Source of the DNA: a virus
DNA length: 36,616 nucleotides
Strand: one strand, 5' to 3'
IMG/VR virus record: IMGVR_UViG_3300045119_000125
Coordinates: 1-36,616 of that record
The notes beneath the pieces were generated by a model. That model saw only the letters and a program-made list of their open reading frames with translations. It was not told the origin of the DNA and searched no databases. Both the position numbers and the translations under genes were made by a program. Each line of letters starts with the position of its first letter. The first letter of the stretch is position 1. Of the stretch, positions 6,901 to 13,572 are shown in pieces.

Positions 6901-7520
6901 GCAGCACGCCGAACATGTCTTACTGTCAGTTTCGCAACACGGTGCAGGCGGTGCGGCAGTGCCGCGAGACGCTCGAAGCGCTGTTCTCTAGCAGCGTCGA
7001 AGACTGCGAGGATCTGCCGCTCTCGCGCGACGAGCACGACGCAGCGAAGCTGCTCGTCGATGAGTGCATCTCGCTCGTGCTCGAAGTGGCGAGCAATATT
7101 TCGGGCAGCGACATCGATCTGCGCGAAGTGCAGGAGAACACTGACGAGCTGCTCGACAATGCGAACATGCTGGCGCGTCGCATGCGCCACTCGCTCGACG
7201 TCGCTGCAGCTGCGGGCGAAGAGGTCTGCAAGCGCTGCGGCGGCTCCGGGGTGATGATCGTCGCTGACGCAGAGAACGGCCCCGAGTTCGATAGCGAAGC
7301 GCCGTGCGAGTGCGAAGCGGGCGAGCGTCTCATGCGCGAGCAGAACGAAGCGCAGGATCGAGAGCGCGACGAGTTCGAGAACGCGAAGCTAGTCTGCCGC
7401 CGTTGCAAAGGTCCGCGTGATCCGGCGACCGGCTGCACAAACGGGCTTTGCATCACGTGTCATCGAGCGCATTGCTCAGACGGCGGCGCGACGTCGCCGG
7501 GGCATAACGTCCAGCGCTAG
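6897..7520 (+). CDS. Phage protein with N-terminal MSYCxF-type domain and two zinc-binding motifs (207 aa)
   Basis: ATG at 6897 has an AAGGAG about ten bases upstream and overlaps the previous stop; an internal ATG at 6915 would start MSYCQFRNT, the way many related phage proteins begin. Residues 7-100 are helical and match the small MSYCRF-N-T phage family I recall. A DnaJ-like zinc motif follows (CKRCGGSG near 113-120, CEC near 138-140). A second Cys cluster lies at the end (CRRCKG, CTNGLCITCH, HCS). The protein probably binds zinc and may act as an adaptor; its function is unknown. It is the last gene before a 76-base gap. Confidence 0.65.
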   Translation: MSSTPNMSYCQFRNTVQAVRQCRETLEALFSSSVEDCEDLPLSRDEHDAAKLLVDECISLVLEVASNISGSDIDLREVQENTDELLDNANMLARRMRHSLDVAAAAGEEVCKRCGGSGVMIVADAENGPEFDSEAPCECEAGERLMREQNEAQDRERDEFENAKLVCRRCKGPRDPATGCTNGLCITCHRAHCSDGGATSPGHNVQR

Positions 7521-7596
7521 TCTGCAGCGGGTTGCGCGTCGCAGCGCGCAGCTCGATGCAATCTCGCATCATCATCGCTAACACAGGAAAAATTGT

Positions 7597-8754
7597 ATGA
7601 AACCCGGAATCTCTCTCTCTGAATTGAACACCGAAGTGCAGCGTCAGGTCAGCGCCCGCGCCGACTATCTGATCAATACGCGCGCGAGCTTGCGTCTCGT
7701 GCCGATGAAGGACTTCGACAAGGGCGTCGCGCTCGTCTCGCTCGACGACGACGCGAGCACGCTGCAGCGCTGGGAGCTGACCTCGACGGCGCACGATCAG
7801 ATCGCCGGTTGGTTGGAGATCCCCCGCAAGTATTACGATCGACTGCTCGTCGATCATCTCGACATGCTGATCGACAATGTGAACAAGCTCTTCGAGCGCG
7901 AGCCCGGCACGCGCATGGTGCGAACGCTCGACGGCAAATGTCGCGCGTTCATGAGCGATCGATATCGCCGACTCGATAACGATCAGGTGCTCGCGACCGT
8001 GCTGCCCCAGATCTTGGGCGCAGGCGAAGCGGGCAATCGCTCGCACAAGATCTTGCAGAGCGTGATCACTGAGAACCAGATGGCGCTGTCGATCGTGTTC
8101 ACTGACCCCGCGCTCGCTCAGAACCTGGGGCTCGTGCGCGCCAAGGACGGTAACGGGATGGTGGACGACATCGTGCACCCCGGCTTTCGCATCGGGAACA
8201 GCGAAGTCGGCAAGGGCTCGCTCAAGATGAAGGGATTCTTCTATCGCGGGTACTGCTTGAACGGCTGCGTTTACGGGCAGTCGGGGGACTTCGAGTTCCA
8301 GCGCAACCACTCGGGCTCGAAGCTCAATGCCGACATGGAGCGGCTGATTATCACCGACGAGTCACGAGCAGCAGACGATCGCGCTCTGATGCTGACGCTG
8401 CGAGACATGATCGCGGGCATGGGTAAGATCGAAGTGGCTCAAGCGTTCGGCGACTCGCTGCGCGCTGCGAAGACCGGCGACACGATCGTCAAGCCCCTGG
8501 CGGCGATCGAGCTGCTCGCGAAGAGCGTCGGGCTGCTGGAGTCCGAGAAGGATCAAGCGCTGCTCAATCTGATCGCCGAGGCGGATATGAGCCGCTACGG
8601 TGCTCTCAACGCGATCACTGCGCTCGCGAATCAGCCGGAAGTGTCCTACGACCGGGCGTTAGAGCTGCAGGAGATCGGCGGCTCGCTGCTGACCATGACC
8701 CAGAACGAGTGGAATCGCATCGCGAACTCGCAGAAAGTGCCTGTCGCGGCGTAA
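7597..8754 (+). CDS. DUF932 family phage/plasmid protein (385 aa)
   Basis: The gene has its own ribosome-binding site (AGGAAA) after a 76-base gap that contains a short TGCGCG/CGCGCA inverted repeat but no clear promoter. The protein resembles the DUF932 (phage/plasmid-like) family in length and layout: an N-terminal region ending in AGWLEIPRKYYDRLL, then MVRTLDGKCRAFMSDRYRRL near 107-126 (the family's R-x-x-L-S-D-R-Y-R-x-x-D-N segment), and a helical C-terminal domain. The function of DUF932 proteins is not settled; they are common on plasmids and phages and are suspected to act on DNA. A parS site begins two bases after its stop. Confidence 0.8.
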   Translation: MKPGISLSELNTEVQRQVSARADYLINTRASLRLVPMKDFDKGVALVSLDDDASTLQRWELTSTAHDQIAGWLEIPRKYYDRLLVDHLDMLIDNVNKLFEREPGTRMVRTLDGKCRAFMSDRYRRLDNDQVLATVLPQILGAGEAGNRSHKILQSVITENQMALSIVFTDPALAQNLGLVRAKDGNGMVDDIVHPGFRIGNSEVGKGSLKMKGFFYRGYCLNGCVYGQSGDFEFQRNHSGSKLNADMERLIITDESRAADDRALMLTLRDMIAGMGKIEVAQAFGDSLRAAKTGDTIVKPLAAIELLAKSVGLLESEKDQALLNLIAEADMSRYGALNAITALANQPEVSYDRALELQEIGGSLLTMTQNEWNRIANSQKVPVAA

Positions 8755-8755
8755 T

Positions 8756-8771
8756 TGTTCCACGTGAAACA
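8756..8771. other. parS: parS centromere-like site (chromosomal ParB type), perfect 16-mer
   Basis: The bases read TGTTCCACGTGAAACA, identical to the optimal Bacillus subtilis parS and a form of the broadly conserved TGTTNCACGTGAAACA sequence recognised by chromosomal ParB. Flanking T and A extend the symmetry by one pair. It lies between the DUF932 stop and the next gene's ribosome-binding site. I found no second full copy in the window. A TTG-initiated reading (MFHVKQRG) crosses it but is not preferred as the start of the downstream gene. The role may be host ParB recruitment or plasmid-like partition. Confidence 0.8.
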
Positions 8772-8817
8772 ACGGGGCGGGACTGCCAACCGCCTCATTC
8801 TTAAGGAGAATTTCGAC

Positions 8818-9417
8818 ATGACCTACCCAACACCACCCCTGCCGCGCTTCGTCAAGCTGCTCGCCGGTCTCGCGACGTTCATCGCTTTGATGCTGCTGAT
8901 CGCGCTCGTCAGCTCGACCGGAGCGATCGGAGCGGGCCTGAATGGCGTCGAATTAGGCAGCCAGCCGACCGTGGGGACGCTCAAGAGCCAACTGGGGATC
9001 ACTGTAGACCCCACGGGGCGAACGCCTGCCAGCGGGCTTCCTAGCGCGTCACAGGCCTATTCGGGCTTCGCGACGATCGAGGGCGTCTCGATGCGAATCG
9101 TCGTGCAGCTCGACGCGGAGCACCGGGTCGAAGCGATCAGCGCGACGTTCAACCCGGCCGCGTATTACGAAATTGTCGAGGGCGCGATGCTGCGCGACTA
9201 CGGCACGCCGACCACGCGCGGGGCTCTGCAGCAGTCGACCCGCTCGGGCTTCACGGTGACGAACGTCGAGAGCGACTGGATTCTCGACGATCACTCGACC
9301 GTGTGCCTGCTCAAGTATCTGCTCGACGTCGATGTCGGTCAGCTCAAGCTGTACACCGAAGCGCATTCGATCGCGCAGCGTCAAGCTCGCGAAGCGACTG
9401 ACAGGAGTCACTTGTGA
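8818..9417 (+). CDS. Membrane-anchored periplasmic protein, unknown function (199 aa)
   Basis: ATG at 8818 follows TTAAGGAGAA at ideal spacing; an upstream TTG start would run through the parS site and is disfavoured. A single N-terminal membrane anchor or uncleaved signal (LLAGLATFIALMLLIALVSS) lies near residues 15-34, followed by a soluble domain of about 165 residues with FATIEGVSMRIVVQLD and TFNPAAYYEIVEGAMLRDYG, suggesting a mixed alpha/beta fold exposed outside the membrane. No enzyme motif is seen. Possibilities include a superinfection-exclusion or envelope-acting protein. It is followed at once by a GTGA overlap. Confidence 0.6.
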   Translation: MTYPTPPLPRFVKLLAGLATFIALMLLIALVSSTGAIGAGLNGVELGSQPTVGTLKSQLGITVDPTGRTPASGLPSASQAYSGFATIEGVSMRIVVQLDAEHRVEAISATFNPAAYYEIVEGAMLRDYGTPTTRGALQQSTRSGFTVTNVESDWILDDHSTVCLLKYLLDVDVGQLKLYTEAHSIAQRQAREATDRSHL

Positions 9418-9614
9418 GCGGCGCACCCGGAGCTTACGGGCGTATGCGCGTCGCTGCAGTCACGCGCCGAACGGTGTTCACGAGCGAGCAGCGGCGCTGG
9501 ATCAGGATTGTCGGGGTCAAGATCGACGACGGCATGATCGAGCTGAACGAAGGCGAAGCGCGAGCGCTCAGCGACTGGCTGCTGCTCAATCTCGCCGAGA
9601 GGGTGTCGTCATGA
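9414..9614 (+). CDS. Hypothetical protein (66 aa)
   Basis: GTG at 9414 overlaps the previous stop and has CAGGAG upstream. The product has a basic N-terminus and a two-strand plus helix pattern (RIVGVKIDDGMIELNEGEAR then LSDWLLLNLAERV). It could be a small DNA- or protein-binding factor. No family is recognised. The ATGA overlap with the HTH gene suggests that the two are made together. Confidence 0.55.
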   Translation: MSGAPGAYGRMRVAAVTRRTVFTSEQRRWIRIVGVKIDDGMIELNEGEARALSDWLLLNLAERVSS

Positions 9615-9913
9615 AGGCGCTCAGCTGCCGCTGCCGTCATCTCGATCGCGGCCATGATCCTGAATGCGAGCTGCTCAACCCCGACAGCTTCACGCCGCCA
9701 TCGCCGGAGCAGATCGCGAAGCTGCGCAATCAGTTCGGTCTGACGCAAGCGCAAGCGGCAGACATCGCGATCAGCGCGAAGCGATCGTGGGCGGGGTGGG
9801 AGGGCGGCGAGTCGCGCATGCACCCCGCGATCTGGGCCTATGTGCTGATTCAGCTGGGTGTGATCAAGCCCTCGAAGTTCACGCCGAAGGCCGTGTTAGC
9901 ATCGCGCCGTTAG
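9611..9913 (+). CDS. Helix-turn-helix (XRE-like) protein with N-terminal Cys/His motif (100 aa)
   Basis: ATG at 9611 overlaps the previous stop. The N-terminus has CRCRHLDRGHDPEC, a possible zinc site of the same style as the 4115 product. Residues 37-90 form a helix-turn-helix: PEQIAKLRNQFGLTQAQAAD, then ISAKRSWAGWEGGESRMHP, closing with a WAYVLIQLGVI helix. This is close to the XRE/putative-zinc-finger/HTH type of small regulator, in which LTQ..AA marks the first two helices. It is a candidate to bind the palindrome at 4699-4713, which is a guess. It is the last gene of the rightward operon. Confidence 0.7.
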   Translation: MKALSCRCRHLDRGHDPECELLNPDSFTPPSPEQIAKLRNQFGLTQAQAADIAISAKRSWAGWEGGESRMHPAIWAYVLIQLGVIKPSKFTPKAVLASRR

Positions 9914-9943
9914 CGACTCTGCTGCCATCGAGAGCAGAACTTC

Positions 9944-9973
9944 AAGCCCCGCCTTAGTGCGGGGCTTTTTTTT
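9944..9973 (+). terminator. Strong intrinsic terminator ending the rightward operon
   Basis: The stem GCCCCGC / GCGGGGC with a six-base loop is followed by a run of eight T on the + strand. It lies 30 bases after the HTH gene stop and overlaps the 3' end of the convergent Rz gene (stop at 9954-9956). On the - strand the hairpin has no matching U-tract, so it mainly stops rightward transcription. Confidence 0.9.
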
Positions 9974-10484
9974 GCTTCTCAGCTTCGCTCGTGAGCATCT
10001 TGTCGCGCCACGAATTGTAGGCGTCGATCGCTGAGCGACTCTGCACGAGCAGCGCATCGCAGTCATTCAGCACAGCGACTTCGGCAGCGGCTATCGCGTC
10101 AGCTCGTCCAACTTCGCTTTGTCCTCGGGGTACTTCGACGGCGCAGCTGTCGCTGCGGGCAGCTCCGGGGGTATTGCGCACGGCGCTGGGACGTAGACTG
10201 TCCGCGTGACGCAGCCGCTCAACCAAGTCAGCATTGCCGCGCTGAAGATCATCGATAATTTTCGCATCTCGGTCCGCCCTCTCTTTGAGAATCGACGCTT
10301 CGTCGGTCTCGATCGCGCCCGCCGCTGAGGCTGCGTCCTGCTTCGTGATCGTCGTATGCTCGATGCATGACTGCGCGCCCTGTTTCTGCTCGCTCAAATT
10401 GTGCAAGTGCCACCACAGCGCTGCTGCGAGGATCATCACGATTCCGCCCGCGATCTCGATGCCGATGCGCTCCAGCGTCGTCAT
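9954..10484 (-). CDS. Rz: i-spanin (Rz-like), inner-membrane lysis protein
   Basis: The 176-residue product has one N-terminal membrane helix (IAGGIVMILAAALWWHLHNL near residues 10-29) followed by a periplasmic, largely coiled-coil domain (SILKERADRDAKIIDDLQRG), the topology of lambda Rz. A second gene with a lipobox is nested in another frame, the classic embedded Rz/Rz1 arrangement, which makes the call firm despite low sequence identity. It lies at the end of the late operon after the endolysin and holin and is expected to fuse the inner and outer membranes during Gram-negative lysis. The start overlaps the upstream gene (ATGA). Confidence 0.85.
   Translation of the reverse strand: MTTLERIGIEIAGGIVMILAAALWWHLHNLSEQKQGAQSCIEHTTITKQDAASAAGAIETDEASILKERADRDAKIIDDLQRGNADLVERLRHADSLRPSAVRNTPGAARSDSCAVEVPRGQSEVGRADAIAAAEVAVLNDCDALLVQSRSAIDAYNSWRDKMLTSEAEKQKKAPH
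10091..10267 (-). CDS. Rz1: o-spanin (Rz1-like lipoprotein), embedded within Rz
   Basis: This 58-residue frame lies wholly inside the Rz gene in a different frame. It starts MRKLSMIFSAAMLTWLSGC, a textbook lipoprotein signal with basic residues, a hydrophobic core and the lipobox LSGC (lipidated Cys19). The mature part is short and proline-rich (VPAPCAIPPELPAATAAP), as in Rz1, and would reach from the outer membrane to meet Rz. ATG at 10267 with an upstream AGAGAGG is preferred; ATG at 10252 would still leave a usable signal. Confidence 0.88.
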   Translation of the reverse strand: MRKLSMIFSAAMLTWLSGCVTRTVYVPAPCAIPPELPAATAAPSKYPEDKAKLDELTR

Positions 10485-10828
10485 GGCTGATTCCGATGCC
10501 CGAACATCTCGGCGAGCCGCTTCATGAGTGCGAGCATGCTGTGAGAGTTCGCCTTCGTCGTCTGCGTGTCGCCGCGCAGCGTCGCCATCTCTGCAGAGAT
10601 ATGCGCGCGCGTTCGCTCGTGCTCTTCGCTTAACGATTCCTTCGTGAACTCGCGCGCCAGCTCTGCGCGCTCGGCGGCTGCTATCTCGAGGGCGACGCGG
10701 CGGATCTCTTCCAAGTTGCGCCGATGGGCGCGGTTCAGCCAGACGAGATAGATCACGAGAACGGTGCAGATCACCACGGCGTACCTGCCCCAGTGCTCGG
10801 CGAGATCATGCAATATTGCGTCGATCAT
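10481..10828 (-). CDS. Membrane-anchored coiled-coil protein of the lysis region (115 aa)
   Basis: One N-terminal membrane helix (GRYAVVICTVLVIYLVWL near 14-31) is followed by about 75 residues of charged coiled coil (RRNLEEIRRVALEIAAAERA). It sits between a membrane protein and Rz, with ATGA overlaps at both ends. The topology resembles Rz, but the Rz assignment goes to the next gene because that one contains Rz1. It may be an accessory lysis or holin-regulating protein. No family is recognised. Confidence 0.65.
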   Translation of the reverse strand: MIDAILHDLAEHWGRYAVVICTVLVIYLVWLNRAHRRNLEEIRRVALEIAAAERAELAREFTKESLSEEHERTRAHISAEMATLRGDTQTTKANSHSMLALMKRLAEMFGHRNQP

Positions 10829-11226
10829 CCCTTATGCCCCCAGCCGATCACGGCGAGAATTATCGCGAAGAGTACCCCAAGAGCCCCAACCAACTTAAAG
10901 ATATTGTCCACCCTTTTCTCGATCTTCGCCGTCAGCTTGGCCTCGAACTCGGCCGACGTGCTCTTGCTCTGCTTGAGTTTGAGCGAGGCGATGATCTTCG
11001 CGATCACGTCGCTGTGCTCTTTCGAAAGGTCCGTCAGGCGCTGAAACGCCTCGAATTGATAGCGCTTTTCCTCTTCGTCGCTGTGCGAGAGTTCGCGCAG
11101 CACGCGCAAGTTCCGCACCGTCTCGTCGAGTTCCTTGCCCGCGATGGTGTCGTCGAATTCAGGGTAAAGCTCAACGGCGGGCTTGGGCGGGCGGTGATAT
11201 TCGCCCGGCCAGCGGTTCGCTTTCAT
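10825..11226 (-). CDS. Tail-anchored membrane protein of the lysis region (133 aa)
   Basis: ATG at 11226 overlaps the holin stop (ATGA). The N-terminal two thirds are soluble and charged, with a long helix from about 40 to 100 (NLRVLRELSHSDEEEKRYQF), and the C-terminus carries a single membrane helix (FKLVGALGVLFAIILAVIGW). This C-tail-anchored layout is found in several phage lysis or anti-holin-like proteins, but I do not recognise the family. Its position between holin and spanins suggests a part in lysis timing. Confidence 0.65.
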   Translation of the reverse strand: MKANRWPGEYHRPPKPAVELYPEFDDTIAGKELDETVRNLRVLRELSHSDEEEKRYQFEAFQRLTDLSKEHSDVIAKIIASLKLKQSKSTSAEFEAKLTAKIEKRVDNIFKLVGALGVLFAIILAVIGWGHKG

Positions 11227-11501
11227 GCGCTCGGCGGCGGTGCCGGATTGTCCCAGTTGCGCCCCTTCTGAACATAGATCTGCAGAATGAAGGGGAAAGC
11301 GCCCGCCATCACCGTCAGCACTGCCGTCGTAAACGCAGTGACCGCGACCGTGCGCTCGACGCTCGGCAGATGAAAATAGCTGACGCTGAAGTACACGATC
11401 GACCACGCGAAGAGCAGCAGATAGCCGACCACGATGATGCGCGGGAACACCCGCAAGCTGTCGATCACTTCGGCCCAGTCGATCAGCAGCTGCTTATTCA
11501 C
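11223..11501 (-). CDS. Probable holin (92 aa, two membrane helices)
   Basis: GTG at 11501 overlaps the endolysin stop (GTGA). The product has two clear hydrophobic helices, IIVVGYLLLFAWSIVYFSVS near 22-41 and VAVTAFTTAVLTVMAGAFPF near 52-71, and a short polar C-terminus (VQKGRNWDNPAPPPSA). Its size, topology and direct pairing with the endolysin fit a class II-type holin that opens the inner membrane. The endolysin has no signal sequence, so it needs such a pore. The later membrane proteins in the cluster could share or control that role. Confidence 0.7.
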   Translation of the reverse strand: MNKQLLIDWAEVIDSLRVFPRIIVVGYLLLFAWSIVYFSVSYFHLPSVERTVAVTAFTTAVLTVMAGAFPFILQIYVQKGRNWDNPAPPPSA

Positions 11502-11995
11502 GCGAGCGCCCCGCCCGCTTGAGCGTAAGCCGTCTGCAGCTGCGCGAGCTTGCGCTGTGGCTGACCGGAAGTGCTGCCGGGCAGCGAGGCCCAGATCCCG
11601 CTGCACGCTGCGATCGCATCGTCCAGGCGCCCGTCGTTCAAGAGATCGAGCGCGCCCTTTTGCTTGATCAGCCAGATCGCCGCATCGTCCTGACTCGGCG
11701 GCGTAAAGTTCGTGAGCTGCAGCGCGTGCTTGCATTCGCGCCACGTCGGGCGGATCAGCTGATACGCCCCGGCTGCCGTCGAGATGTCGTGCTCATACTG
11801 CGGCCCGAGATCTTTCAGCGACTCGCCGCCCCACTCGCCCGTGATGCACGGATGATCTGCGAAGCTCATGATCACGTGCTTGTAGCCGTAGCAGATTCGA
11901 TAGGGGTCTATCGGCGCTCCGGTCGCATCCTTGCGACCCAGCACGCCCTCGGAAAACTGCACCGTCTTGAGAAACGCGGCGACGTTCGGGGTCAT
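11498..11995 (-). CDS. Endolysin, lambda R-like lytic transglycosylase (GH104 type)
   Basis: The 165-residue protein lines up with lambda R (158 residues): FLKTVQFSEGV near 8-18 supplies the catalytic Glu (E16), STAAGAYQLIRPTWRE matches the STGAGRYQL region, and CSGIWASLPGSTSGQ matches CSNIWASLPGAGYGQ near the end. It should cleave the glycan strand of peptidoglycan. No signal peptide or SAR helix is present, so export depends on the holin. ATG at 11995 is preferred; it has AGGA 11 bases upstream, and the longer frame would overlap the upstream gene. Confidence 0.88.
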   Translation of the reverse strand: MTPNVAAFLKTVQFSEGVLGRKDATGAPIDPYRICYGYKHVIMSFADHPCITGEWGGESLKDLGPQYEHDISTAAGAYQLIRPTWRECKHALQLTNFTPPSQDDAAIWLIKQKGALDLLNDGRLDDAIAACSGIWASLPGSTSGQPQRKLAQLQTAYAQAGGALA

Positions 11996-12008
11996 GACGC
12001 TGCGGATC

Positions 12009-12173
12009 CTACCGCATATGCTTGCCGATCTCGAATGCAATCAGCAGTGCGGGCACGCCGACGATCGCGGCGAGCTGCGCGCACTTCGCCTTGTTCGCAG
12101 CGATGAACGCGAGCAGCGTGACCTTAAGAGCTTTCGCGTCTGCTTCGAGCTTCGCCAGTTCGGGTGTATCCAT
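12009..12173 (-). CDS. Small single-span membrane protein preceding the endolysin (54 aa)
   Basis: ATG at 12173 follows GGAGG at good spacing. The product begins with a charged helix (MDTPELAKLEADAKALKVTL) and ends with a hydrophobic span (CAQLAAIVGVPALLIAFEIG) before a short basic tail (KHMR). It starts the lysis cassette after an 86-base gap and ends 13 bases before the endolysin. It could be a pinholin, antiholin or other membrane factor; the sequence alone cannot decide. Confidence 0.65.
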   Translation of the reverse strand: MDTPELAKLEADAKALKVTLLAFIAANKAKCAQLAAIVGVPALLIAFEIGKHMR

Positions 12174-12259
12174 GAGCGGCCCTCCGGTGGGAGAAAGTGG
12201 GAGACGGCGCGCATTCTAGTCGAGCTGAGCCTCGATTGTGGTAGGACTCAAGTCACGGA

Positions 12260-12949
12260 TCAGAAATCAGGGAACGGCGCAGTCGGCGGGCTAAAGTCTG
12301 CCGTGTAGCGCGCGAACTTCGTGATGCGGATCTCGTCGAAGTTTCCGAACCATGCGGGGCCGAACTGCGAGCCGCCAAAGTCGATCTCGTGCAGCGCGCC
12401 TGCCGATCGTCCGGTGACGCTGACCGGGGAGTTCTGGTGCACCCCGTCGTAATAGAAAACGAAGGCGTCGGATTGCATCACGAGCGCGACGTGAACCCAC
12501 TGATTCTTGGCAGGTAGAGCGACCGTGCCACTCGCGCTGAAGATGGTATAGGGCGACGAGCCGAGAACCACGATGAAAGGCGAGAAGGGCACCGAGACGG
12601 CCCACGTGACCGCAGTACCGGGGTTCGTGATGTAGATCCACGTCTCGATCGTGAAATCGCTCGTCGAGATATCGAATGCGCCAGTTCCGATGTTCGTGTC
12701 GATCAGACCGCTGAGCGTCGAGGGTGGCGTGCCGAGAATGACGCTCGCAGCGCCGAATTTCTTATTCGACGTGTCGAGCGTGCCCCCGACGTTTGCGCCT
12801 TGTGCAGCCGGATTGCTCGACGAGTCGGGGAAATTTCCGCCCGAGACGCTATCGATGTGGAGCAGCAGCGCCACGTCAGAGTAGTGGGGATCGCCTCCTC
12901 CTCCGCCGCTACTCGCGCCGCCGCCGAACCGATAGGGGTTGATCAGCAT
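12260..12949 (-). CDS. LamG/concanavalin A-like lectin domain protein, probable tail adhesin (229 aa)
   Basis: The protein begins MLINPYRFGGG, a common start of phage fibre and adhesin proteins, followed by a Gly-rich linker. Residues 27-225 form a LamG-like beta sandwich: VALLLHIDSVSG..FPDSS near 27-45, FGAASVIL, STSDFTIETWIYI near 94-106, KNQWVHVALVM near 147-157, FYYDGVHQN, and a closing FDEIRITKFARYT. Such domains bind sugars or matrix proteins. Its place after the tail-tip genes and before the lysis cassette fits a receptor-binding or decoration protein. Confidence 0.8.
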   Translation of the reverse strand: MLINPYRFGGGASSGGGGGDPHYSDVALLLHIDSVSGGNFPDSSSNPAAQGANVGGTLDTSNKKFGAASVILGTPPSTLSGLIDTNIGTGAFDISTSDFTIETWIYITNPGTAVTWAVSVPFSPFIVVLGSSPYTIFSASGTVALPAKNQWVHVALVMQSDAFVFYYDGVHQNSPVSVTGRSAGALHEIDFGGSQFGPAWFGNFDEIRITKFARYTADFSPPTAPFPDF

Positions 12950-12951
12950 AA

Positions 12952-13572
12952 TTACTCGGAGCCCTTCAGCGTGACGATCAGACCTTGCGCCCCAGTGCCC
13001 GCAGCGGTGACATCGATCGAGATCTCGTCATCATCGCCGATCGCGCTGACCGAGATCACGGGCGGCGTCGCTGCTGTCGTGCTCGTCGTTTCGGTGTCAT
13101 CGATCGTGAGAGCCGTCGAGAGCACCGTGACCCCGTTTTTCTTGATGTCGATCGACACGGGCCCACCGGTTGAGCTGGCGACCAGCAGCGAAGCGCGCAC
13201 TTCAGTCAGCGTGAAAGCGACCGGCGCTCGAACGTAGCCGAGCGAGGTTCCGGTCGCCAACTCGCTCAAGAGATCGCTGCACGAGAGCTGAATGATCACG
13301 GGCACCGCGCCAGGGGCGCTGCTACCGCTGCCGCCGCCAGTCGAATCGACTCGCGTCGCGTTATCTGTTTCGGCTGTGACCGTGAAGCCATCGCCAAAGA
13401 TCAGCTTGCGCGTCGTATGCCCTGGCGATGCCCCGGCCTCTTCGACTGTGATCGTGCCCGCGAGATCGAAGAGCAGCGTATCGAGTAAGTTCCAATCGTA
13501 ATTGAGCGGAACCTCGGGTTGTGATTGCGAAGGCGCGAGCAGCTCGAAGCCGAAATTCGGTGTCAGTTCCAT
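12952..13572 (-). CDS. Tail fibre/appendage protein with conserved C-terminal domain (206 aa)
   Basis: ATG at 13572 overlaps the upstream stop by one base. Residues 1-90 include NYDWNLLDTLLFDLAGTITV, the anchor region of many small siphophage fibre proteins. The C-terminal 110 residues carry IIQLSCSDLLSELATGTS, YVRAPVAFTLTEVRASLLVA and VDVTAAGTGAQGL-like segments (here IDVTAAGTGAQGLIV), a beta domain I recognise from many phage fibre or appendage proteins. It probably decorates the tail tip or capsid. The sequence is low in cysteine and rich in T, S and G, as usual for such proteins. Confidence 0.75.
   Translation of the reverse strand: MELTPNFGFELLAPSQSQPEVPLNYDWNLLDTLLFDLAGTITVEEAGASPGHTTRKLIFGDGFTVTAETDNATRVDSTGGGSGSSAPGAVPVIIQLSCSDLLSELATGTSLGYVRAPVAFTLTEVRASLLVASSTGGPVSIDIKKNGVTVLSTALTIDDTETTSTTAATPPVISVSAIGDDDEISIDVTAAGTGAQGLIVTLKGSE

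Noticed and set aside
7535-7552. TGCGCG/CGCGCA inverted repeat before the DUF932 gene as a terminator
   Set aside because: Short stem and no T-tract; at most a weak structure.
8755-8817. Upstream TTG start for the membrane-anchored gene (MFHVKQRG...)
   Set aside because: The reading comes from the parS sequence itself; ATG 8818 has TTAAGGAGAA at ideal spacing.
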